From: Angiostrongylus vasorum
Lineage: Eukaryota; Nematoda; Chromadorea; Rhabditida; Metastrongylidae
DNA length: 64,000 nt
Assembly: GCA_018806985.1 (NCBI GenBank)
Contig: JADANN010000429.1
Location: 682,001 to 746,000 of the forward strand
Direction of reading: 5' to 3'
Shown here: positions 44,695-56,604 of the stretch, in pieces
Position numbering within the stretch: the first letter of the stretch is position 1
Layout: every line of letters starts with the position of its first letter
Notes under the pieces: model-generated
The model's input: only the letters and a program-made list of their open reading frames with translations
Told to the model about the DNA's origin: nothing
The model's database searches: none
Translations under genes and position numbers: made by a program

Positions 44695-45309
44695 TCACAA
44701 GTCATTATATTCGCTAAATATAGACTAAATAGCCACTATGAAGCCATGAGTGGAGTTCAATGCATGACGTACTTCTGGGAGATTGATCAAAGCCCAACGT
44801 TTTTATCCTGCTTCACTTACTTTTTTATGGTGATGGTGTTGGAACGTCATGCATGCCATGAGTGCTACTGGACCATACAGAACGAAAGTTTGCATAAGTT
44901 CAATGTCGAGGTCAATTTTTTGTTTCAGGTAGTTTTCTTGTATTTATGACACCATAAATAAAATAAAGATAAATAGTGAAAACCACTTCTGCTGACAAAC
45001 CGAAAAAAGAAAATAGGATGAAAAGAGATAGAAGAATAAAAGCAACGAAAAAAATGTCACCTAGGATTGTAATTATCGCAGTATCGGAATAAGTTAAAAA
45101 CACATCTGTTAAGATTTGTTGGTAATTTTGCCAGGTTTGGCATTCCTTATTTTCTTCCTTTCAGATGGGACAAAGGTGCAATCAATGCTGAGTAGGTGGT
45201 GTCACGCCTGAAGACAATTTGTCGTTCCGCTTAAATTAGCGCAGTAGCGAAGCGTTGCCGTTTGTGGCAAACAGTGTCGATCGCGTCGTAAGATGCGTCA
45301 TTTCTTCAA

Positions 45310-45430
45310 GAAAAAATTGACAGAGAGAGACGGAGAGAGAAAGGAAGAGAGAAGGGAAAGAAAAAGGGAAAGAAAGACAGGGGAAAGAAAGAGGAGCAAG
45401 AGAGAGGGGAGAGAGAGAGGAAGAAACCAC
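45310..45430 (+). repeat. Long polypurine tract
   Basis: About 110 bases of almost pure A and G (gagagagacggagagagaaa…ggggagagagagaggaag). Such tracts can form triplex DNA. Confidence 0.8.
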
Positions 45431-45719
45431 CGAAGTAGGAAAAAATTCACAAACGAGGCAATAAAATTATAAACAATTACGTAATTGGCTCTGTGTGGTA
45501 TTTGTTTCTTTTTGGCACCAAGTGAAAATACCGTAGCCACAGATCAGCCCATTATAGGAATAAAAAGAGGTAGAAAACGAAAAAAAAACGCAACGACGAC
45601 AAAGAATTGCCGGAACTGCAGCATGAATGCCGACATTTTTCCTATAGTGAATGAAGACTTATCGTTAGCTTAAGTTCCTTTCCAGACCCTAGTGGGATTA
45701 CCGTAGTTATAAATTAGTT

Positions 45720-45835
45720 AAAAGCAGGAAGAACAAAAAAAGGGGAAAGCAAAAATGAAACGGGAGAACAAAAGAACAAAATGAAACGGAAGAACAAAAA
45801 GAACAAAAATGAGACGGAAGAACAAAAGACATGAA
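45720..45835 (+). repeat. Short tandem array of about 27 bp units
   Basis: Units of the form aacaaaatgaaacggaagaa occur at least three times with small differences (aaaatgaaacgggagaacaa, aaaatgaaacggaagaacaa, aaaatgagacggaagaacaa). Confidence 0.7.
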
Positions 45836-46399
45836 CCGACAGGGAAGGCACGGGCGGGGAAATCATCGTCGTGAGTGTGACATGACTGACGACATGCGCT
45901 GCTCATTATGTCTCTTTCGAGACCAACTTAAAATACCGTAATGACAGAATCGTCCATGGTAGAAATAATGAAAAAAAAACCGCAAGTGTCATGTGTATGT
46001 GTGTATGTGAGTGGAAAAGTGTATATCAACGTATCCCACGCCACGATAACGCCTCAGCAAACAAAGCTGATAACGGAAGAATCGCGGACGGTTTTTGTTA
46101 CAATCACATTTTCTGTACAGCCTTCTCTCCTACAACAGTTACACACAAATCGCGATTTTTGAACTTTTGCGACAGCGGGCCAACCATCTTTTTCGAGCCC
46201 ACTAGGGCTCCCCACTATCCCTTTCACATGAATCTACACCATTCCTACAATGGTGCACGCTGTGAACTTAAGCTTAGGACTAAACATAACCCTACGGTTA
46301 ACATAATGACCATTCAGCGACGAAACCGGAGCTCCCTATGTCAAAAATTCGGCTTCGGACAATCGGTTATAGCTGTAGCATAAGGGATTTTGTCCCCTT

Positions 46400-46568
46400 T
46401 ATAGCCGTTGAATGCTGGTCGAAGTTCTCTTCGAAAATCACGCGATAGCCCTACGCGAGTGTTCCCAGGCCTTCATCGTAGGCAGATAACAGCCTTTTGC
46501 AGCACCAAACTAAAGACCAGCTTTCTGTTGCATTGTACCTCTAGCCACTGCGCTACACACGCCGTACC
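46400..46568 (-). mobile_element. SINE-C fragment, diverged
   Basis: ttgaatgctggtcgaagttc, gcgagtgttcccagg and ctagccactgcgctacacac. The shared module is largely deleted. Confidence 0.6.
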
Positions 46569-47159
46569 ACTAAAATAGTGATAATAAGCAATACAATAGC
46601 TTCGTTATCTTCACCTCACGAGGTTGCGATTTAGATTTCAGTTCCATTTGATTCGAACAATTCTTCAATAGCAGTTCAATAGGTTAAAGAAATGTTTAAA
46701 AGAAAAAACTTTGCTGCTATAAATAACAAAGTGGAAGGCGGCATCAATTAGAGTGCTATTTAAAAAACACCTGTAGATAAGAAGTAGGAGCATTCTTCGA
46801 AGAAAGTGGACACAAAGGATTTATTTCAAAACGAGATTCACGTAAAATGTAACCATAATGCCGATTTCTACGCTATTAATTGGTGGCGGAGTGGGATTAC
46901 GCGCTGTTATCATGTGCACAGCCTAAGGTTGGTGACCCAGTCTAGCCCACGCTAACCATTCATAAGTTTCGTGTTGACGCTGACTTATATACTGATCTGT
47001 GAGACTCGCATCATCTTCCTTTATATTGGTCAACGTTAAAAAGTATTCAGAAGGATTAGAATAAATTTTATGAAGACTGTTATAGGTTTAAATACATAGA
47101 TATTCATTTAAATAAAATGGCTCGTTCATTTATAATCGTTTTTAAAACACCGGCTCTTC

Positions 47160-47345
47160 CACCTGCCCACAATGGCTTCCCACCTCATCATAGTTGTGTT
47201 GTAGGGTGTCGAATTGCGATGTCACACTGGAGTTCATTCAACAGTAGAGTATCCTAAATTCAGAAAAACTTCAACATTTTCATCAGGAAACCCACAAAGA
47301 GCAAACCTACGGGGCCGTGTCAAGGAATGAAAAGCCTGTTTCTCT
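47160..47345 (+). repeat. SINE-D fragment, diverged
   Basis: gggtgtcgaattgcgatgtc and catcaggaaacccacaaaga keep family landmarks in the right order. Confidence 0.45.
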
Positions 47346-47514
47346 TAATGTCCCTTGAAAATGTGGGATCTATGGGGAAGTTCTGGTGTGCATTATGGAG
47401 GACGAATGAATGCTTGTTTGTGTCTACTTACGTTAGCAGATGCTCAAAGACTTCGATAGATCAGACGCGATCCATTATACAAAAATCACACACCATATAG
47501 CACTTACTGCATAA

Positions 47515-47795
47515 TATAAAGGATAAAGTTGATGAAGCTGATTAAACATCGCGTGGGAATGCGCCATGCATTTGACTTCATGAAGACTCGCAGACGTGAG
47601 TGAAAACACATTTGGCACAGAAAATGACTCAAGACAGCCTACCGATATATTAGGTCACTGCTACTGTCCTCCCAGCGACGTCTGCCACCAGTTTGCCGCT
47701 CCTAAAGAGATGGAAAGCTTGGTGAATGGGTATCGAACCAGAGAACAAGTGTGTATTACAGGGCATCTTTAACCAATGCGTTACACCCGTCCCAC
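47515..47795 (-). mobile_element. SINE-A, diverged copy
   Basis: ataaaggataaagttgatga to caatgcgttacacccgtccc. The module reads ctcccagcgacgtctgccac. Confidence 0.75.
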
Positions 47796-48097
47796 TCTTA
47801 TAGTTTAGTAAAACCTACTGTATTATAGAACTTAAACGTTATTCATGATCAAGTCTTTAGTTTTTCTCGCTGTTTAGATGATAGTGTGAACTAGACCAAA
47901 CTAATACAAAGTGTTATATAAAAAGGCGTCTGATGGCTCTAAATATGAAAAATACCTCGAAACGAAATCACAGCAAGGTTCTGCTCATATCAGCAGTTGA
48001 TGATATTTCTAAAAGAATTGGAGTAAACTTCAGGAAAAAAATATAGTTTGCCCAAAAAAAATTGTTGCAGACGAAGCTCTTCTTGGATTCCTAACGT

Positions 48098-48515
48098 AAC
48101 CTATGTCATGTCCTGCCTGGTACTTGAACTTGATACTTGGACGGCCCTCCCTCACTGGTTGTGCGGACCCCAGCATATCTCCACATTTTCGGGGATTTGC
48201 TGGTTAAGCCATTGTGGTTCCCTGGAATCCCGAGCTCAGCCTGGCCGAACTCTGCCACAGGTCTTCACCACCACAGGCAATCGTCGCGCCGCCCTTGTGG
48301 ATCAGAGGGAGATTTGCCATTATGCGACTAGTTTGATACCAGGACGGTGGTGGACCTAAATATTGCCTAGGCTTGCTGATGGAAACGCCGGACTCCTTCT
48401 CAGCTTGGGAGACCCTGCGAGGGGATGAATCGCCCCGCTGTACAACGCAGCTCGACACCCAGGAACACCTCTCAAGCACGATGAGGCAGTAAACTGTTGG
48501 GAGGGCCATGTCCTG
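48098..48515 (-). mobile_element. SINE-D-like repeat, minus copy
   Basis: Reverse orientation of the repeat at 17,295, beginning with the tail (tacttgaacttgatacttgg) and ending gatgaggcagtaaactgttg. It forms an inverted pair with the copy at 48,978. Confidence 0.77.
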
Positions 48516-48799
48516 CATCATTCATAATTTTCTTGATGCTTGAAAGATTCAAGCTTGCGAAAGAATATCTACGGGGCTCGACAGGATCATCAGTAGGGGA
48601 GGGGTATGGAGGGGATCTTAGGTAGTTCGTCGGTTTCTCGATGAAGTACGAGAGGAAATTAATTGTCGAAAACAACCTGTAATCGCCTCACATGTATTTT
48701 TCAGTCACTTGGACGATTCAGGCTTTCAACTGAAATCAAATGCCTAACAGATAGAATCTGCATACCCATAGCTCATCTACACAAATGCACACAAAGATC

Positions 48800-48935
48800 A
48801 GGGATAAAACATCCAGTGTGAATCAGTCTCTTGGGAATAAGTCATACATTCAACTCCATTAAACATAACGGAGGTGATTGAATATAAGTTTCGATTGAAC
48901 AATACCTTCCGAGGAACTACCAATCTCATCTCAGT
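48800..48935 (-). mobile_element. SINE-A tail-side fragment
   Basis: agggataaaacatccagtgt to gaggaactaccaatctcatc. Only the tail half is present, and a SINE-D copy starts soon after. Confidence 0.6.
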
Positions 48936-48977
48936 CAATGGTTACATTTAAGTGGTTTTATTTTGCCGCGTTTCACA

Positions 48978-49370
48978 TCATCTTCCCAACGGTTTACCGC
49001 CTCATCGTGGCTGGGAGGTGTTCCTGGGTGTCGAGCTGCGATGTAGCAGCGGGGGGATTCATCCTCCCGGCAGGGTCTCCCAGGCTGAGAAGGCATCCGG
49101 CCTTTCCATCAGGAACCCTAGCTTAGAGTAAACAGAATACCAGGGTCCACCATTGTCCTGGTATGAAAACTAGTCGCATGGTGACAAATCTCCCTCGAAT
49201 CCGAAAAGCCCGGACTGATTGTGGTGGTGACGACCTAGGGCAGACTTTGGCCAGGCTGACCCTGGGATTCTAGGGAACCACAATGGCTAAACCAGCAAAT
49301 CTCCGAAAAAATGGAGATTATGCTGGGGTCCACACAACCAGTGAGGATGCATTCAAGCATCAAGTTCAAG
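48978..49370 (+). mobile_element. SINE-D-like repeat, plus copy
   Basis: ttcccaacggtttaccgcct to ttcaagcatcaagttcaagt. All landmarks of the family are present. Confidence 0.77.
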
Positions 49371-49675
49371 TTCACATTATACCCTTGCCATGAAAAAAGA
49401 ATAGACAGTAAGTAAAAACTAGAACAATTTGATTTCGAATATAGCTCCAAGTAAATTGGGTTCAATGCTGATTTTTGCTCTTCTTGTTAACGGATGATTG
49501 CTGGTTGCACCGACTGGGTAAAAGAATTGTCTGAGAGAAAGGCAAAGCAAAGGCCTCGATTGGTGTGGTGGATGGCACGTGAGCCTCCGAAAAGAATAAT
49601 CACGGGTTCGAATCTGGCCTATGGCCCGAGTTTTGCAAATATCTTAGCATCATTGTGGTTGTACATTACATCAAT
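49370..49675 (+). mobile_element. SINE-B with 5' hairpin module
   Basis: It begins with the module (attatacccttgccatgaaa…gacagtaagtaaaaac). Then come gggttcaatgctgatttt, ttggtgtggtggatggcac, box B GGGTTCGAATCT and the end gcatcattgtggttgtac. The module lies upstream of the head here. Confidence 0.72.
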
Positions 49676-49709
49676 ATTTTCATCCACAAAGACATGTCTT
49701 CTATAAATC

Positions 49710-49815
49710 TGCAGACTCTGTAGGGATAGGCCTTCTAAGCTCGAGGGCGAGATCGAACCAAATGACCTTGAGTAAATTGTAGAACATTCCTAATCAGTGC
49801 GCCACGCGCGTCATA
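49710..49815 (-). mobile_element. SINE head fragment (A or C type)
   Basis: agggataggccttctaagct to tcagtgcgccacgcgcg retains the tRNA-like head (box B remnant gagatcgaacc) and part of the shared module. Confidence 0.5.
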
Positions 49816-50049
49816 CATGCATGCATGAATATCACTGTGCGGATATTGAAGATCTAAATCAACATAAAGTAGCAAAAGCAGTAGAAAAATCTCCGAAGTA
49901 CACCAGCACATACTACTCAAGTTGGCTTTGGACTGCATCAAACTTCTACTCTCCTAAGTAGCGCCTGGAACCGCCCGACTAACGACTCAGAATTCTTCGT
50001 ATGAAGGACATTTCTAGATATTTTGCACAAAAAGCCGTCAGAAATAAGG

Positions 50050-50130
50050 GAATAAGAGCGAGGAAGGAAAGAAGACACAGACAAACAGACAGAGGTAGAC
50101 ACAGAAAGACGGAGAGGGAGAGAGAGAAGG
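50050..50130 (+). repeat. Purine/CA-rich low-complexity tract
   Basis: gaggaaggaaagaagacaca and gacagacaaacagacagagg style sequence followed by gagagggagagagagaagg. Confidence 0.65.
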
Positions 50131-50604
50131 CTTAGAAAAAAGCGAGTGTGTGGAAAAGAGGTATGCCAGCAAGCATGAGCAATTTCAAGAGAAAAATGAA
50201 TTTCACTGCAGATATAAATATGCAAAAGAAAACTAAAACGACAATCGTGGATGAGCAACTACCGTAGAGGCGCAGGTGACGTTATTCGCCGAACAGTGAC
50301 GGGAGCGGCCAGCACGACGGATATGAACATCTGGGAAAGAGTCGACACACGATTGATGGTGCAGAGATAACGAACGGAAGAGTACTGAATACGTTGAATT
50401 AGACGCACATGATGAGCTAAGATTATCTAGATGAATCCCTCTTCTCTCCTTGGAATCCTAAGCAACCTCACGCCAAGACGACTCGAAGATGTCATCCGTA
50501 GAAATCAACAACTGTTCTTAACCGGAAAAGAGTTTTGTCACCTTGTGAAGGTGTTTGTTCCAGAAATTTAGAGAATCCATGCAGCACTCACTATAAATAA
50601 AAAA

Positions 50605-50953
50605 CTGTGCGCCGTCCCTATCTATTTTTATTTTTTATACAGCCGGTCTTTCATATATTTTGCCGATCCATACATTCGGTTCATTGCCTTGCATCCCATA
50701 TCCACGAAGGTGTTCTAATATCAAAGTAGGTTCAACCGAAACTTGAGAATTTTTTTTCTTCGTAGATGTTACGAGCAGTGCTAAAGCTTTCTACAATAGC
50801 ATTTACTGGTCTTTGCGAGCATCCAGCCTTTGTGGATCTGGAAAGGAGCTTTTCTTAAACAAGTCTGGTAGCAATAAGCTGAGAAAGGGGTCGGACCAGC
50901 GACATGGTGTGGATTCCATGACATCCGTAACCTTCTAATTATGCCACGCGGGA
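50605..50953 (-). mobile_element. SINE-C, diverged copy
   Basis: ctatttttattttttatac at the tail, cgaaacttgagaattttttt, taaacaagtctggtagcaat and taattatgccacgcggg at the head. Confidence 0.7.
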
Positions 50954-52004
50954 TCACCAGTAGTAGGACTTAAAAAATTTCGAGCGAAAATCGTCTTTAG
51001 CGGGAAAAACATAATGTTGATGAACTATCTATCAATAAAGTCTTTTTAGCATTTGGTGGGGGCCCAGATCCGATGCTGACACATCACTGAAAAGAAATAG
51101 TGCACAAAAACGCCTGTTTTCGATCCTTTCACTTCCAAGAAAGTCGCTTTCCGTTCAGAAACGGAACTATGATTGCCGGCAAAACCACGTACGAATAATT
51201 AGCGCTGATAATCACCTAACTAGTAATTGCCTTAGCTTTACGTGAAATCGATACGTGTTACGGTAACACGATGACAGTCTAAGAGGTACTTTAATGGTAG
51301 GAATTATAGACGACGAGTGAATGGAGTCAGCGAGGCGGAATGGCAGAATTACGATGTGGCAGAACATAACGAGGAAATCGTCAAAACGAAAATTAACCAC
51401 AAATGACCACAAAAAAGCCCATCATCTTCGATTCCAACTCGTTTTCCAATAACGACAAAGTCATTAGGGCTTCTGTTGAGAAATTACGACGAACAAACTG
51501 GTCCATTCATACGAAATAAAAAAGAAAAGAGAGGAATCCTCGTATAGGATGATGAACCGCAACTGGACTCAAACATGCCATACAAAAAATAGGTATTGAT
51601 TTATCTGAAGAGACTTAGCAATGCGACAACACTTTTCCATCAGTATGAAAAAATGAACCGATTTTTTGAGAAAGAATGTGGCTTAGCAAGACCATAGATA
51701 TGAAGCGTGAACACGGATGGTCAGGAAAATTTGACTTGCATTTTATTGGTGATGTGGGAACACGAAACGAGCAACATTTCCAAATGACGATCATCGAGAG
51801 ATGTATTGATGATAGTTGGACGCATGCGTTTCGTTGAATTCGCTAGATGCCGATAGGCGAACAAACCATTGATGGGGTAGTAGTGTCACAACGTAACACC
51901 GACAACGTGTGTCTTTAGCTATCGATCGTTATTGATTGGTATCAAACGATCACACTGACCATACGGCACAAGGGGGGCTAATGTGCACGTGAAAATGTGC
52001 ATAG
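50954..52004. other. No recognisable feature
   Basis: Unique sequence without repeats or exons. 46,569-47,159, 53,216-53,662, 54,346-55,514, 56,263-56,604, 56,866-57,754, 58,306-58,989, 61,081-61,490, 61,776-62,831 and 63,148-63,714 also show nothing I can name. Confidence 0.5.
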
Positions 52005-52095
52005 CCGCGTATATGTGTGTCGGTGTGTACGTGTCAGTGTGTGTGTGCGTGTGTGCATATGTGTACGTGTATGTGTATGTGTATGTGTGAGCGTG
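52005..52095 (+). repeat. TG-rich microsatellite
   Basis: Imperfect (TG)n/(TGTA)n from gtatatgtgtgtcggtgtgt to gtatgtgtatgtgtgagcgt. Confidence 0.85.
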
Positions 52096-52172
52096 AAAGC
52101 AGTGGTGCCTTTTTTCTGTGGCCGACATCAGCTGAAGCTGGCGCTTTCACTCGCAAAATGATGTTACACTGA

Positions 52173-52646
52173 CTAAAGCGTTTGATGAACAGCATTGACT
52201 CCAAGCGAGGGACATAGTAATAGAGATGAGTATAGGCCGAGAATAAAGCAATCGTGGACTGTCAGTCCAATTAGCATCTCTGCTGAGGAACTTCCTTCAG
52301 AATGAGCCGCCCTGACAATGGAATACATAAGCGAGAAGATTTCATTGGATAAAAGTGAGGTGTCATTCATTTCAGAGGAATTCATGAAAAATGTCAAAAG
52401 TAGCGAAGCCTTGTGATGCAGGAAAAAGCCAGATGTCGTCTTAACATATGAAATTACTTGGGACACAATTCTGGCGTGAGAATATCGTAAGACCATTTGT
52501 ATAGCTATGGAAGTCAGGAATCTTCTTCGGTATTCATCGAAGACATAGGGCTTGATAATTCTGAGACCAAACTCAGTCACAAAATAATTTCCTACCACTA
52601 CCTCATCCGTATGAAGTTCTAAGGAACTAAATAACACAAACATCAC
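52173..52646 (-). CDS. Unassigned 157-codon ORF
   Basis: The longest minus-strand frame outside the repeats starts MMFVLFSSLELHTDEVVVGN and contains FGLRIIKPYVFDEYRRRF. It has alternating hydrophobic and polar stretches but no signature I recognise. There is no SINE in this stretch. It could be an exon, a fossil of a mobile element, or chance. Confidence 0.25.
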   Translation of the reverse strand: MMFVLFSSLELHTDEVVVGNYFVTEFGLRIIKPYVFDEYRRRFLTSIAIQMVLRYSHARIVSQVISYVKTTSGFFLHHKASLLLTFFMNSSEMNDTSLLSNEIFSLMYSIVRAAHSEGSSSAEMLIGLTVHDCFILGLYSSLLLCPSLGVNAVHQTL

Positions 52647-52859
52647 GGATCCTCCACTCCACGTCAGAGTCTCTTTAGATATGATGACGATGACGTTAAA
52701 AGCTCAAAGGTCGGAACAGAGGATTTTCCATCTCATAGAGGCACATTACAGTAATTCATAGAGGTTTTGTAAGACTCGGAAATAATAGGTGGAGTAAAAT
52801 CTTCGGCGCAATGCCGCGTTAGAGAGCAGATTTTGAGAATCATAGTAGTGTAGACGATA

Positions 52860-53215
52860 GTGAGCAGTGTTCACCCGAACAGCAGGCCAGGCAGCAGTGA
52901 AACGACTGTGTGTGGAAGTGGGAGGCAGGACGCAAACGACGAGGCGCACTCAAGAGCGACCCGTAAAAAAGGGAAAACATGTGAGTGTGTCGTGCACACG
53001 CGTTTTTTACGTATGCCCAGCGATCGATCTGGCATCGTTGGCACACGTGCTGTTCTCCAGTACATTCATGCAACAGAGATTGCATGTTCTGCACGGATAT
53101 CGCCAGTACTGATCAGTTACACCGATGACACTGGCGCGTACTAACGACGTCGCCCGCCATCGCCGACCGAACCCTGGCTGCATTGATCGCGCCATCAGTT
53201 CATAGGGATTGCATT
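52860..53215. promoter_or_regulatory. GC-rich, repeat-free island
   Basis: About 350 bases stand out by high GC and CpG content in an AT-rich setting. They are open on both strands in several frames and carry none of the SINE families. Sequence such as gcacacgtgctgttc contains a CACGTG E-box. It lies 9.5 kb upstream of the first recognised AXH exon, so it could be a promoter or 5' exon of that gene, or an exon of another gene. No splice-compatible frame could be chosen. Confidence 0.3.
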
Positions 53216-53662
53216 AGCAGAATACGGTATGAAGTCGCCGTCATGTACATGACATCGTGGATCACCGTCATTGTTACCTTGAGAAGTAATTAGCCTTCTT
53301 CAAAGAGAAATAGTTCATGATGACCAGCTAACAGTAAATCGGCACTGCAAGGATACCGTGTTGTTAGATTCCCATAGTCGCTTGATGGCCTGGTAACTGT
53401 GGTGACGAGGACATGAACATCTAAAAAATTCTGTTGTTCAGCAACTACCTTCTGTACAATTCGAGAGGGATTCTGAGCTGACTCAGAAACGACAAATAAT
53501 GTTCACCGACGTATTCGATGCAGCAAGTTATGCACGTGGGAAGGTATAAAGTATTGTATGACATGGTTCATTGGAAATTCACTCACTGAATCGTTTTAAT
53601 ATATTTTTTTCTTGTCTGAAAAGTATCTCTGACATTGTTGGAAGTGAAAATAGGAGCGTAAA

Positions 53663-53933
53663 AGGCAAAGCTATCGGCGTTGACCAAACCCTGAAGGATA
53701 ATAAGTGCATGCAACTTCATTCGTAACATCATGGATATTTCCGGATTTAAATTGGGTTATACATGCGGTTGCCTACCGACATGTCAAGTCCGGTGTGTTT
53801 ATCTTCTCAGACAAACATTGTACCACTTTTTCCGACCCCTGAGGAATGGAGGGTTTAGTTTCTGTGCGATGAGTGAACAGACCAATGAGCACCTGTATTG
53901 CAGGGCACCTTTAACCACTGCGCCACAATCGAC
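53663..53933 (-). mobile_element. SINE-A, diverged copy
   Basis: aaaggcaaagctatcggcgt to ccactgcgccacaatcgacc. The module ctcagacaaacattgtacca is still visible. Confidence 0.75.
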
Positions 53934-54195
53934 CCTATAAATGAAAGTACATCGCTAATAGGAACACAATGTTTTGCATGTAAAATGCATAACAATTGGA
54001 GAGTGGAGTAAAAACAAATTTGCCATAATGAATTTTCTGCCCTGCTCTCATCGATTATAAATGCATAATTTAATAACGATATTTCTGTGAAATTTATTAA
54101 TATATTCTACTCAGAAAATAATCACTTGGACTTCTTACGTTTATTGATGCCTTAAGGGAATTGTTAGCAGTTTCGAAGCGGTAGCGTAACACCTA

Positions 54196-54345
54196 GTCGT
54201 TCATGAGAGACAGGCGAAACAGAAGGACCCGCATGGCGTGGTGGTGAATCGCGTTAGCCCTCAGAAAGGATAAGAGCGCGTTCGTTCCGCACCGCAAACA
54301 TCTGCGGTCCGGAGTTTTGCAAATGTCTCAGCATCGTTGTAATAC
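54196..54345 (+). mobile_element. SINE-B, partial
   Basis: gagagacaggcgaaacagaa to aaatgtctcagcatcgttg, head and middle only, with tggcgtggtggtgaatcgcg. Confidence 0.75.
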
Positions 54346-55514
54346 TTAGTATTCTTACAACTACATCCTTCTACTGTTTGAGGGGTTGGCGGCATTAAGT
54401 CTAATCACTGATAACGAAAGAAAACTAGAAGGTATCATTGTACTAAGAAATACGAAATTAACGAAGAAATGAGTTTTTTAAAAGTGTAACACAGTGTGAA
54501 TTTGAAAAATGGACTGGAACTGGCAATGATCCATGATGAAGGGCATAGAATTCAGTGATCACTGTTACATAAACTAACGCAAAAAATTGATTAAAGGAAG
54601 ATTCTAGGCGTGTAAAACAATAACATATTATGGGCTTTTTACGAGTAAAGGCAAAAAGCACGATCGTGTTCAGATTGAGTTCCTTACATTGCCGGTCATC
54701 CGATCGGTTAGTCGGCCAATTGGCTAATCTGCAGAATCGCTGCCTTCTTTGAAGAATCCTGAACGCGAAGACGGCAAACTCTTCAGACAATAGTGAAAGC
54801 CCGTCGTGAAGGCAGCCCTTAGAACATCGTATCAACGCTCTCTATGGACCCCAGGATAACCATGCTTGTTCATTATTCAGTACGTCCTTGAACATAGTGG
54901 ACAAGCGATCCTCGAGTCACTGACAAATCTTTACATAGACGGAGCATCTCTATAAATAACGTCTGACGGCAAGACAGCAAGGCGAATGGAAGAAGTAATA
55001 TTGCTCGTTCGTCACCTGAGAGGTTACAATCTAGGGTACTCAAAGCGTGTTTGTGTTCAAATAAAAGCTATAGGAAGTAGTCTGAAGGTTAAAGTGGGTG
55101 GCGGGTGGTGGGGACGACTTTTTTAAAAGAAATCTGGATCGATCTCAAGTAAACCACTATCGCAAAGAGGTGATCGACGTTCTCAGTTTTAACTGATGGA
55201 GTATGAAACGTGACTAAACTGCGTGCTCTGCTTCTTGAAGAAAAAACAACGGCAGCATCCTGAAAAAGCGGCGCCCATCTGGATTGCAGAAAAAGTTCTG
55301 AAGAATGTTTGCCTTCCAGTAAAAAACGAAAAGATCTAAGACGTTTCTATATCTTTCTCTATATTCTCTTTCACATGTCTGCTGCTATCACGCAGCTAAC
55401 ATTGTCTTGAAGAGAAGAAACTGTACTATCACAAAACAAAAACCAAATAGCATTCACTGTAAATCCGGCAAGGAACAATTCGTCCTTTCCAGTACTTATA
55501 CGGATAGTAAGTTT

Positions 55515-55908
55515 TATTTGTTGGGATTATTTTCTTTTATTTTATTTTATGTGACCCGTCCTCACGTTTACTGTGCGGATCCCAGCACTTCTCACATTCC
55601 ATTCGTTTCCTCGCATCCATTGTCCACGAAGATCTTCTAGCTTTTACGTGTGGCTTCGGTTGTTGCTTGAGGATTTTTCATTTCATCTTGAATGTCGGAG
55701 AATTCTGGTCGAGCAATTCTCCCTGGAGTCTTGAGCTAGTCGGGCTGGAGCGTTCCCAGCTGGATTGCAGAGAGTGACTTTATCCCAGACAAGACCGGTA
55801 CCAAATTCCCGAACCCGGAGAGATGAGAGCCTTGGTTGGCGTGGAGCGCAATCGAACTACCACCACGCTCGTGATGACGGACATCACTACCACTGTACTA
55901 CCCACCCT
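55515..55908 (-). mobile_element. SINE-C, complete
   Basis: From ttattttcttttattttatt to actaccactgtactaccc. It has all SINE-C parts with a good box B (gttcgattgc type) and the shared module agacaagaccggtaccaaat. Confidence 0.86.
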
Positions 55909-56139
55909 TATTGATTGGAAGAAGAATCAAGAAGATCTTCAAATCTTTGCTAACGAGGAAAAAGCTTTTTTATTCAACCTATGCGGAATTCCGATTTTCT
56001 GGAGCCCTAAAAACATCTGTTTGCCATTTTCTCTCGTCAAAGCTGGTAAAACTTTCAGTCTCTTTTCTCTTACCGAAATATGCTTTCAGTAAATTTTGGT
56101 GTTGAAAAATCTTAAAACGAAAATGACTTTGTAACCACT

Positions 56140-56262
56140 TTTTATTTACTCCATATTTTTTCCATGGTAGAGTGTGATGTGAAATAAAACTGCAATGATG
56201 CTGGGATATTTTCAAAACTCTGGAGCGCAGTTGTCTGCGGTCCCGAGTTTTGCAAAAACAGC
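56140..56262 (-). mobile_element. SINE-B 3' fragment
   Basis: tttttatttactccatattt…ccatggtagagtgtgatg, then gatgctgggatattttcaaa and a partly repeated cgcagttgtctgcggtcccg. Confidence 0.62.
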
Positions 56263-56604
56263 TTTTTAAGAGAAAATTGTCGACACCTTAGGACCTATAG
56301 GTCAAAGTCTACTCTATAAGCTTCTCTAGTTCTTAAGCCCAAAAAACTCTAGTTATCGACAAATTATCAGTATTCGTCGATAAAACCATACTCTCATGGG
56401 CGTTTTCGACTACTATTGGGCGGTTTCTTTAGGGGGTTCACGTGAAATTAATGCTTGAAGAAAATTATAAATAGGAAAATTTTGCACAAACATTAGAGAT
56501 GACTAATAAATTGGTCGATATCGTGGCAAGGAAAAACACTGGGGGGCTCTGGAAGTGATACTTTCAGCTGGAAATAAGCAGGAAGTTAAGTAATAAGGAA
56601 TAAA

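Larger units (their letters stand above)
43954..46399. other. Upstream flank of the AXH gene, mostly simple sequence
   Basis: Contains the SINE-D fragment, the 43-bp duplication, the polypurine tract and the 27-bp array listed separately. Frames at 44018-44377 (minus) and 45991-46383 (plus) have no support. Confidence 0.5.

Noticed and set aside
45236..45540. Ser/Leu/Phe-rich minus-strand frames.
   Set aside because: They are produced by the polypurine tract read in antisense.
51919..52128. Minus-strand frame rich in Thr, Tyr and His.
   Set aside because: It arises from the TG microsatellite.
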